From contig BCRI01000075.1 in the NCBI GenBank assembly GCA_001552515.1, positions 1 through 35,494 of the forward strand: a stretch of 35,494 nt of DNA, read 5' to 3'. The DNA is from Sphaerimonospora mesophila NBRC 14179 = JCM 3151. GTDB lineage: Bacteria; Actinomycetota; Actinomycetes; Streptosporangiales; Streptosporangiaceae. Position numbers and translations under genes: made by a program. This document shows positions 29,372 to 35,494 of this stretch, piece by piece. The notes below the pieces were generated by a model that worked only from the letters and a program-made list of their open reading frames with translations, had not been told where the DNA came from and ran no database searches. Numbering within the stretch: position 1 is the stretch's first letter; every line of letters starts with the position of its first letter.

Positions 29372-30325
29372 GTGCGCACCCCCCGCTCGCCGTACGCAGA
29401 CCGGATCGTGCTCGCCGTGGACATCGGCGGCACCAAGTTCGCCGCGGCGGCCGTCGAGGCCGACGGCACGATGGCGGCCCGCGCCGAGGTGCCCCTCGAC
29501 GGAGGGCGCAGCGCCGAAGCGGTGCTCGCCGAGGTGGTGGACCGGGTCATCCGGCGGGTGCCGCGAGACCGTCTCGGCGGGATCGGCGTGGGCTCGGCGG
29601 GCCCGCTCGACCCGGACAAGGGGACGGTCAGTCCGGTCAACATCCCGAGCTGGCGGAACTTCCCCCTGGTGGACGAGCTCGGCCGGATGCTGCCGGGACG
29701 GCCGGTGCGGCTCGCCGGGGACGCCCAGTGCATGGCGCTCGGGGAGTGGTGGCGTGGCCGGCCGGAGGGCGGCGGCGCCCGAGCCATGCTGGGCGTGGTC
29801 GTCTCCACCGGCGTGGGCGGTGGTTTCGTCTTCGACGGCGTGCCGTACCTGGGCCCGACCGGGAACGCGGGACACATCGGCCACATCGTGGCCGATCCGG
29901 GGGGTGAGCCGTGCCCCTGCGGCGCCTCCGGATGCGTCGAGACGTTGGCCAGCGGTCCGAGCATGGTCCGCTGGGCGCGATCGCTCGGCTGGAACGGCGC
30001 CGACGCCAGGGAGCTGGCGGTGGCGGCGGCAGCGGGGGAGGAGGTCGCCCGGCGCGCGTTCCAGCGTGCGGCGGACGCGCTGGCGACCGCGTTCCTCACC
30101 GCAGCGGCCCTCTTCGACCTCGATCACGTCGTCGTGGGAGGTGGCGTGGCCGCGGCGGGAGCGGTGCTGTTCGACCCGCTCAGGCAGGCGGTCGCGCGGA
30201 ACGCCGGGCTCGGTTTCCTCGGCCGCCTGCGCGTGGACCCCACCTCCCTGGGGCGCGACGCCGGCCTGCTCGGCGCCGCCGCACTGGCCCTGCTGGAGCC
30301 GCCCGGGGGCCGTACGGAGGCCTGA
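29372..30325 (+). CDS. ROK-family sugar kinase
   Basis: 317 residues from GTG 29372 (AGGAGGG just upstream). ATP site VLAVDIGGTKFAAAAVEADG; sugar-binding residues in NIPSWRNFPLVDEL, LAGDAQCMALGEWW and NAGHIGHIVADPGG; ROK zinc motif CPCGASGCVETLASG. It lacks an N-terminal helix-turn-helix, so it is a kinase rather than a ROK repressor. The substrate is likely glucose, mannose, fructose or an N-acetylated hexosamine; the residues cannot separate these. It converges on the deaminase gene with 13 bp between stops. Together with the LacI, GH1 and FGGY genes it forms a carbohydrate-use neighbourhood. Confidence 0.9.
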   Translation: MRTPRSPYADRIVLAVDIGGTKFAAAAVEADGTMAARAEVPLDGGRSAEAVLAEVVDRVIRRVPRDRLGGIGVGSAGPLDPDKGTVSPVNIPSWRNFPLVDELGRMLPGRPVRLAGDAQCMALGEWWRGRPEGGGARAMLGVVVSTGVGGGFVFDGVPYLGPTGNAGHIGHIVADPGGEPCPCGASGCVETLASGPSMVRWARSLGWNGADARELAVAAAAGEEVARRAFQRAADALATAFLTAAALFDLDHVVVGGGVAAAGAVLFDPLRQAVARNAGLGFLGRLRVDPTSLGRDAGLLGAAALALLEPPGGRTEA

Positions 30326-30338
30326 CCGTCACCCGTCG

Positions 30339-30821
30339 TCAGCCGGGTGGGAACAGGTGGGCGTTGACGTCCCGGACGAGCCGCGCCATGTCGGCGATTT
30401 CGACGACCTCGACACCGCCCTGACCGAGCAGTTCGGCGCCGTGACAGTCGGCCAGCAGCGGCGGCTCGTGCAGCGCGAACACCACCCGGCCGATGCCCGC
30501 GGCGAGGATCAGCTGCGTGCAGGTGCGCGGCCGGGACCTGCGGCTGCTGCACGGTTCGAGCGAGCTGTAGATCGTCGCGTCCGCCAGGCCGGAGCTCCCC
30601 CGGCCGGACCCGGCCAGGGCGGCGAGGGCCGACTCCTCGGCGTGGACCCGGGGATCGACGTCGCGCGAGTAGCCGTCGGCCAGCCGGGTGCCGTCGCCCG
30701 CGACGATGATCGCTCCGACGGAGTACGCCGTATCGGACGGCGGGCAGCGGCGCGACAGCTCGATCGCCTCGCGCAGCCAGCGCCGGTCCGCCTCGGCATG
30801 GGCTCTCATGATGGAGTTCAT
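30339..30821 (-). CDS. RibD-N/cytidine-deaminase-type zinc deaminase, stand-alone
   Basis: 160 residues from ATG 30821, overlapping the reductase stop by 4 bp (ATGA), with GAGAGG upstream. Zinc deaminase motifs: VHAEESALAAL (His and catalytic Glu) and SSLEPCSSRRSRPRTCTQLI, the PC-x(n)-C pair with the RibD-like R-P-x-x-C spacing. The end (VEVVEIADMARLVRDVNAHL) resembles the RibD linker helix. In riboflavin synthesis this step deaminates the pyrimidine intermediate. Here it is separate from, and downstream of, the reductase. It could serve a flavin/deazaflavin-related or secondary-metabolite route rather than core riboflavin synthesis. Confidence 0.82.
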   Translation of the reverse strand: MNSIMRAHAEADRRWLREAIELSRRCPPSDTAYSVGAIIVAGDGTRLADGYSRDVDPRVHAEESALAALAGSGRGSSGLADATIYSSLEPCSSRRSRPRTCTQLILAAGIGRVVFALHEPPLLADCHGAELLGQGGVEVVEIADMARLVRDVNAHLFPPG

Positions 30822-31522
30822 CCCGGGCACCTCTCGGACAGCGCGTAACGCAGCAGCACGACGTCGTCCATTCTGATGACGTCGGCGAGCCGGGCCCGAT
30901 GCGCGATGTCCGTCGCCGGGCCCCACGGGAAGACGCCGTCGCCCACGAACCTGGGCGCGCGGTGGTCTCCGACGAAGAACGGCGCGATGACCAAATGCAG
31001 CTCGTCGGCGAGCCCGGCGGTGAGAAACCGGGTGTGCGTGGCGCCGCCGCCCTCGACCATGAGCCTGCCGACGCCCCGGCCGGCCAGATCGCCGAGTAGC
31101 CGGGAGAGCTCGACGGGATCGCCGGCGTCGACCACGTCCGCGACGGCGCCGACCAGCTCACGCGTCTTGTCCAGGGCCGCCGTAGCGGCGTAGACGATCT
31201 TTTCTGCTTCGTCGGCCGCGAAGAACCGGGCCGCCGGATCGAGGTCTCCCCGCCCCGTGACGGTGACCTTGACCGGGGTGGGGGACAGGCCGCGTGCCAC
31301 CCTGGCGGCGCGGCGGGCGGATGAGCGCACGAGGAGCCGCGGATCGTCCCTGCGTATCGTGTTCGCGCCGACCAGGATCGCGTCGCAGCCGGCCCGCACC
31401 TCGTCGACCCGGTCGAAGTCGGCCTCGTTGGACAGCAGGAGCCGGCTCGCGCTCGCGTCGTCGATGTAACCGTCGATGGACGCCGCGCAGCTCAGCAGCA
31501 CGTACGGCCGCTCGCTCACCAT
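30818..31522 (-). CDS. RibD C-terminal-type (DHFR-like) reductase, stand-alone
   Basis: 234 residues from ATG 31522 (GTG 31519 also possible; the RBS is weak). RibD-C features: RPYVLLSCAASIDGYIDDAS at the N-terminus, DAILVGANTIRRDDPRLLVR, LMVEGGGATHTRFLTAGLADELHLVIAPFFVG. Family members reduce a ribosylamino-pyrimidine intermediate with NADPH. It is coupled by ATGA to the deaminase gene, so the two RibD activities exist as separate polypeptides in reverse order from the fused enzyme. No other riboflavin gene is visible here. It starts 45 bp after the LacI gene stop on the same strand. Confidence 0.85.
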   Translation of the reverse strand: MVSERPYVLLSCAASIDGYIDDASASRLLLSNEADFDRVDEVRAGCDAILVGANTIRRDDPRLLVRSSARRAARVARGLSPTPVKVTVTGRGDLDPAARFFAADEAEKIVYAATAALDKTRELVGAVADVVDAGDPVELSRLLGDLAGRGVGRLMVEGGGATHTRFLTAGLADELHLVIAPFFVGDHRAPRFVGDGVFPWGPATDIAHRARLADVIRMDDVVLLRYALSERCPG

Positions 31523-31567
31523 TGTCCGATCACCGTCTGATCGCCGTCGCCGTTCACCGGGACGAGT

Positions 31568-32569
31568 CTATGAGGAGCCGCGGACGACCAGGGTCGTCGG
31601 GAGGGTGCGCGGCGGCGGGGTGGCGCCACCGTTGATCATGGCGAACACGGCGGCGGCCGCGGCCGTGCCGAACCCGGGTTTGTCCTGGGCGATCGTGGTG
31701 AGGCCGGGCTGCACCAGGGCGGCCAGCTCGAGATCGTCGAAACCGACCAGCGCGATGTCGCGGGGCACGTTCAGACCGGCCTCGCCGATCGCGCGCAGCG
31801 CGCCGACCGCCATCGCGTCCCCGGCCACGAAAACGGCGTCCGGCCGCTCGTCCAGCTCCAGCAGCCGCCGCATCGCGGTATAACCGCCGCTCAGGTAGAA
31901 GTCGCCCTCGACGATGAGCTCCGGCCGGTGCGGCAGGCCGAGTCGGCCCAGCTCGCCGACGTACCCCCGCAGCCGCTCGGCGCCGGGCCCGGTCCTGGTC
32001 GGGCCGGTGATCGTGGCGATGGTCCGGCGCCCCCGCGTGTGCAGGTGCCGTACGGCGATGCGGGCCCCGCCCGCGTTGTCGGAGGTGACGTAGGTCGTGC
32101 GGGGGCCCGTCACCGGACGGTCGAGAGAGACACAGGGGACCCCGGAATCGGCCAGGCGCTGCAGCGAGGAATCCCAATTATCGCTATCGATCAACACCAC
32201 GCCGTCGATGTTGTGCCTGCGGACGGCGTGCAGATAGGCGTCGGGCGTTTTATCGCTGCTCGTGGCGAGCAGCAGCAGGTGATATCCGCGCCCGCTGAGC
32301 GCGGTTTTCAGGCCGATCAGGATTTCCTGGAAGAACGGATGGCGCCAGCCGGGGCGGCGATGGTCGGTGTCCCAGACCAGGCCGACCATGAACGATTTCT
32401 TCGTGGCCAGCGTGCGGGCCGACTCGTTGGGCAGGTAGCCGATGCGCTGGGCCGTGCTCATGACCTGTTCCCTGGTCTTGGCGTTCACCACGTCCGGGTT
32501 GTTGAACACCCGGGAGACGGTCGCGGGAGACACGCCGCACAGGTGGGCCAGTTCTCTGATCGTCGCCAC
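31568..32569 (-). CDS. LacI-family transcriptional repressor
   Basis: 333 residues from GTG 32569. The N-terminal helix-turn-helix and hinge are ATIRELAHLCGVSPATVSRVFNNPDVVNAKTREQVMSTAQRIGYLPNESARTLAT. The sugar-binding domain runs from about 59 (FMVGLVWDTDHRRPGWRHPFF) to ALVGFDDLELAALVQPGLTTIAQDKPGFG. Length and pattern are standard. The gene is divergent from the GH1 glucosidase, with two adjacent palindromes (32590-32617) between them, the natural operators. It probably represses itself and GH1/FGGY until a beta-glucoside or derived sugar binds. The RBS is weak. Confidence 0.92.
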   Translation of the reverse strand: MATIRELAHLCGVSPATVSRVFNNPDVVNAKTREQVMSTAQRIGYLPNESARTLATKKSFMVGLVWDTDHRRPGWRHPFFQEILIGLKTALSGRGYHLLLLATSSDKTPDAYLHAVRRHNIDGVVLIDSDNWDSSLQRLADSGVPCVSLDRPVTGPRTTYVTSDNAGGARIAVRHLHTRGRRTIATITGPTRTGPGAERLRGYVGELGRLGLPHRPELIVEGDFYLSGGYTAMRRLLELDERPDAVFVAGDAMAVGALRAIGEAGLNVPRDIALVGFDDLELAALVQPGLTTIAQDKPGFGTAAAAAVFAMINGGATPPPRTLPTTLVVRGSS

Positions 32570-32589
32570 GGATCATCACTCGCCTCATC

Positions 32590-32617
32590 TGAAACCGGTT
32601 TCATGTAACCGGTTTCA
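32590..32617. promoter_or_regulatory. Twin LacI-family operators
   Basis: TGAAACCGGTTTCA (32590-32603) is a perfect 14-bp palindrome with central CG. TGTAACCGGTTTCA (32604-32617) follows immediately and differs by one base. They lie 20-48 bp upstream of the lacI start and overlap its likely promoter (minus-strand TTGACT at about 32616-32621). They are about 70-100 bp upstream of the GH1 promoter. Confidence 0.85.
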
Positions 32618-32688
32618 GTCAAAATACGTCAGCGCGGGAAAGCTGTCAATCCTTCTCCCGGATTCGTGGTGCTTGATGTTTCCGTGAC

Positions 32689-32717
32689 TTGACACCCGGG
32701 CCATGTACGGGTGGGAT
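32689..32717 (+). promoter_or_regulatory. Candidate promoter of the GH1 gene
   Basis: TTGACA (32689-32694), a 17-nt spacer and TGGGAT (32712-32717), about 40 nt before the GH1 ATG. The -35 is perfect, the -10 weak. Confidence 0.45.
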
Positions 32718-32757
32718 GCAAGTCGATTTGAAAGATCATGTCTGGAGCGTTCGAAAT

Positions 32758-34137
32758 ATGACGGCGATCGAGGAAGAGACGGCCGTACCGGAGGCGTTCC
32801 CGGCGGGATTCGTGTGGGGGACGGCCACCGCGGCCTACCAGATCGAGGGGGCGGTCGACGCCGACGGCCGCGGTCCCTCGATCTGGGACACCTTCTGCCG
32901 GATGCCGGGGGCGGTGGAGCGGGGCGAGAGCGGCGAGTTCGCCTGTGATCACTACCACCGATGGCGGGAGGACGTCGACCTCATGGCCGATCTCGGGATC
33001 GGCGCCTACCGCTTCTCCGTGGCCTGGCCCCGGGTGCTGCCCGAGGGCGGCGGCGCGGTCAACCAGCGGGGGCTGGACTTCTACCGGCGGCTCGTGGACG
33101 AGCTGTGCGAACGCGGCATCGAACCGTTCGTCACCCTCTACCACTGGGATCTGCCCCAGGCACTGGAGGATCGCGGCGGCTGGCGGGTGCGGGACACCGC
33201 CGAGCGCTTCGCCGACTACGCCGAGACGGTGCACGACGCGATCGGCGACCGGGTCTCGCACTGGATCACGCTCAACGAGCCCTACTGCTCGGCCATCGTC
33301 GGGTACGGCGAGGGCCGCCACGCGCCGGGAGCCCGGGAGGGCGACGGCGCGCTGGCCGCCGTCCACCATCTGCTGCTCGGGCACGGCCTGGCGGTGGCGC
33401 GGCTGCGCGCGCTCGCCCCGTCCGATCAGCGGATCGGGATCACGCTCAACATGTCGCCCACGGTGCCGGCGAGCTCCTCCCCGGCCGACGCCGACGCGGC
33501 GCGACGGATGGACCTGCTGGTCAACCGGCAGTTCACCGAGCCGCTGCTCGGCGGGCGCTATCCGGCCGACCTCGCCGACGTCTTCGGCCGGATCAGCGAG
33601 TTCGCCTTTCAACGCGACGGCGACCTGGCGGTGATCGGCGCCCCGCTGGACTTCCTCGGCGTCAACTACTACTACCGGCTGCACGTGGCGGCCGCGCCGT
33701 ACGACCAACCGGACCCCGCGCTGCGCTCCGCCTTCGACCTGGGCACCCGCACGGTGACGCCGCCGGGCGCGCGCACCAGCGGACTGGGCTGGGTCGTCGA
33801 GCCCGAGGGACTCCATCAGACCCTCACCGGCCTGGTCCGGCGCTATCCGGAGCTGCCGCCCGTCTACATCACCGAGAACGGCTACGGCGACGACGGGGCA
33901 CTGGAGGACACCGGCCGGATCGACTACCTGCGCGACCATCTGGCCGCGATCCGGCAGGCCATGGCCGAGGGCGTGGACATCAGGGGATACTTCTGCTGGT
34001 CGCTGATCGACAACTTCGAGTGGGCGCGGGGGTACGCCGCCAGGTTCGGCCTGGTGCACGTGGACTACGACACCCAGGCCCGCACGCCCAAGGCCAGCTT
34101 CCGCTGGCTGCGCGAATTCGTGCGGAGCCAGGGATGA
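32758..34137 (+). CDS. GH1 family beta-glucosidase
   Basis: 459 residues from ATG 32758 (GGAG upstream at 32744-32747). In-frame sequence to 32689 would include the promoter and is unlikely. GH1 hallmarks: AFPAGFVWGTATAAYQIEGA at the start, SVAWPRVLPEG, VTLYHWDLPQALEDRGGW, the acid/base Glu in HWITLNEPYCSA, VNYYYR, the nucleophile Glu in VYITENGYGDDG, and YFCWSLIDNFEWARGYAARFGLVHVDY at the end. It has no signal peptide, so it acts inside the cell on imported beta-linked disaccharides. It is divergent from the LacI gene and followed after 28 bp by the FGGY kinase. Confidence 0.95.
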   Translation: MTAIEEETAVPEAFPAGFVWGTATAAYQIEGAVDADGRGPSIWDTFCRMPGAVERGESGEFACDHYHRWREDVDLMADLGIGAYRFSVAWPRVLPEGGGAVNQRGLDFYRRLVDELCERGIEPFVTLYHWDLPQALEDRGGWRVRDTAERFADYAETVHDAIGDRVSHWITLNEPYCSAIVGYGEGRHAPGAREGDGALAAVHHLLLGHGLAVARLRALAPSDQRIGITLNMSPTVPASSSPADADAARRMDLLVNRQFTEPLLGGRYPADLADVFGRISEFAFQRDGDLAVIGAPLDFLGVNYYYRLHVAAAPYDQPDPALRSAFDLGTRTVTPPGARTSGLGWVVEPEGLHQTLTGLVRRYPELPPVYITENGYGDDGALEDTGRIDYLRDHLAAIRQAMAEGVDIRGYFCWSLIDNFEWARGYAARFGLVHVDYDTQARTPKASFRWLREFVRSQG

Positions 34138-34165
34138 ACCCGTGCCACCGGGGAAGCAGGGCGGC

Positions 34166-35494
34166 GTGAAGGTCCTCGCGCTCGATCTCGGCACGTCGTC
34201 GGCGCGGGCCGTCGTCTGGGAGGGCGCCCACGCGGGCGGTCGCGTCGTCGCGCTCGCCCGCAGGCAGGTGCGGCTCGGCGTGGACGACGCCGGCCGGGCC
34301 GAGCTCGATCCGGACGAGTACCTCGACGGCCTGACGGCCTGCCTGGACGAGGTGCACGACCACCTCGACGGCGTCCGGGCGGTGGCCACCTCGTGCCAGT
34401 GGCACTCGCTGCTCGCGCTCGACGCCGCAGGCCGGCCGGTCACCCCACTGCTGACCTGGGCGGACACCCGCGCCCAGGAGGCGTACACGGAAAGTCCGAC
34501 CACGGGAGAGCTGCACCGGCGCACGGGCGCCTGGCGGCACCCGCTCTACTGGACGGTGCGCATCCCCTGGCTGGAGGAGCGGCTCGGCGGCGGGGATCGG
34601 GCCCGGTCGTTCGCCGGGCTCGCGGAGTACGTCTTCCGCCGCCTGCTGGGGGAGCCCGCCGCCTCGGTCTCGATGGCCTCGGGCACCGGTCTGCTCGATT
34701 TGGCGGCGGGGCGCTGGGACGGCGAGGCCATGGCGCTCGCGGGCGTGACCGAGGACCGGCTGCCCCCGCTCGCGCCGAGGGGCTGGACCGGCACGCTGGA
34801 GTCGCGGTGGGCGCGCCGCTGGCCCGCGCTGCGCGGCGTGCCGTGGCTGCCCGCCGTCGGCGACGGCGCGGCCGCCACCATCGGCGGAGGCTGCGCGGGA
34901 CCCGATCGGATCTCGGTCACCGTCGGGACCTCCGCCGCGGTCCGGGTCGCGCATCCCCTCGCCGGCGCCTTCACGCTGCCCGGCGGCTGCTGGCGCTACC
35001 TGGTCGACCACGACCTCGCGGTGACCGGCATCGCCTACTCCGCCGGGGGCAACGTCTTCGCCTGGGCGAGGCGGACCCTGCTGCTGCCCGACGACGTGGA
35101 GGCCGCGCTCGTCGCACTGGGAGATCGCTTGGGCGAGGGTCCTCCGCACGGCCTGACGGCCGTACCGGATCTGGCGGGCGCCCGGCCGCCGCGGCCCGCC
35201 TCCACCGGGTCGATCTCCGGGCTGACCCTCGGCACCGGACCGGTCGAGATCCTCGCCGCGCTGCTCGACGGTGTGAGCGGGCAGATCGCCGCCGGGGTGC
35301 GGACGCTGGCGGAGGCGCTGCCAGAGCGGCCCGCCGCCGTCGTGCTCGGCGGGGGAGCGATGGCCGCCTCCGGCTGGTGGCGGCGCAACCTCACGCTGCG
35401 GCTCGCCGTACCCGTCGAGCCGGAAGCGGAGGCGGAGGCCTCGGCCATGGGCGTCATCAGGCTCGCCGAGACCGTCACGGCGAGCCTGATGACG
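34166..35494 (+). CDS. FGGY-family carbohydrate kinase (3' end outside the window)
   Basis: Open for 443 codons from GTG 34166 to the window edge with no stop. The N-terminal ATP-site strand is VLALDLGTSSARAVVWEG; ATSCQWHSLLALDAAGRPVTPLLTWADTRA is the FGGY sugar-binding region; ISVTVGTSAAVRV and VVLGGGAMAASGWWRRNL are the C-terminal nucleotide-site motifs. Most of the roughly 470-500-residue family length is present. It is probably a gluconate-, xylulose- or related sugar kinase; the sequence does not settle which. It follows GH1 by 28 bp and is likely in the same LacI-controlled unit. Confidence 0.9.
   Translation, partial: MKVLALDLGTSSARAVVWEGAHAGGRVVALARRQVRLGVDDAGRAELDPDEYLDGLTACLDEVHDHLDGVRAVATSCQWHSLLALDAAGRPVTPLLTWADTRAQEAYTESPTTGELHRRTGAWRHPLYWTVRIPWLEERLGGGDRARSFAGLAEYVFRRLLGEPAASVSMASGTGLLDLAAGRWDGEAMALAGVTEDRLPPLAPRGWTGTLESRWARRWPALRGVPWLPAVGDGAAATIGGGCAGPDRISVTVGTSAAVRVAHPLAGAFTLPGGCWRYLVDHDLAVTGIAYSAGGNVFAWARRTLLLPDDVEAALVALGDRLGEGPPHGLTAVPDLAGARPPRPASTGSISGLTLGTGPVEILAALLDGVSGQIAAGVRTLAEALPERPAAVVLGGGAMAASGWWRRNLTLRLAVPVEPEAEAEASAMGVIRLAETVTASLMT

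Noticed and set aside
32629-34524. 631-codon minus-strand frame opposite GH1 and the FGGY kinase
   Set aside because: Crosses two well-supported genes and the operator region; no motifs.

Overview
The window is very GC-rich, with GTG/TTG starts, many 4-bp ATGA/GTGA start-stop overlaps and gene families typical of filamentous actinomycetes (SPW-repeat membrane protein, DUF4239, DUF6098, secreted CBM2-FN3-GH18 chitinase, SigR-like ECF sigma factor). A member of the Streptosporangiaceae or a close relative is the best guess. No rRNA, tRNA, CRISPR array or intact insertion sequence was seen.

Layout: (1) 1-1.7 kb: the 5' part of an unidentified gene cut by the window edge, a doubtful ORF with an in-frame stop, and a small membrane protein. 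(2) 1.8-9.9 kb: a heptose/glycan locus. A GT4 glycosyltransferase and a GmhB-like phosphatase lie on the minus strand. Divergent from them are a 17-codon leader ORF, GT9, GT4, GmhA, HldE, SDR and a second GT9, mostly with overlapping or closely spaced ends. Together they should make an ADP-activated heptose from sedoheptulose 7-phosphate and transfer it to a surface or secreted glycan. (3) 9.9-18.2 kb: Mut7-C protein, SPW protein, secreted M14 carboxypeptidase, secreted GH18 chitinase, then a DUF4239 protein with a Pro-rich membrane-anchored partner. (4) 18.2-23.3 kb: a tightly overlapping three-gene minus-strand operon: a DUF559/Vsr-like nuclease, a winged-helix-like protein, and a 1092-residue protein joining an AAA/STAND-like ATPase to a HerA/DUF87-type translocase. 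This is the best candidate for an undescribed system, probably anti-phage or anti-plasmid defence. (5) 23.3-25.3 kb: a repeat-rich intergenic stretch with two G-quadruplex-type motifs, then a LigD-type 3'-phosphoesterase fused to a ligase domain that has lost its catalytic lysine, and a small conserved protein. (6) 25.3-29.2 kb: ECF sigma factor without a neighbouring anti-sigma gene, small hydrophilic proteins, M50/CBS site-2 protease, MarR regulator, DUF6098 protein. (7) 29.4-35.5 kb: sugar metabolism and regulation (ROK kinase, LacI repressor with twin operators, GH1 beta-glucosidase, FGGY kinase cut by the window end) and a split RibD-like pair (reductase plus deaminase).

A recurring oddity is short tandem repeats (12, 15 or 21 bp) inside coding regions of the heptose locus, plus a 15-bp array in a non-coding stretch, suggesting frequent local slippage expansion in this genome. 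All functions are inferred by reading the translated sequence; no database search was run.
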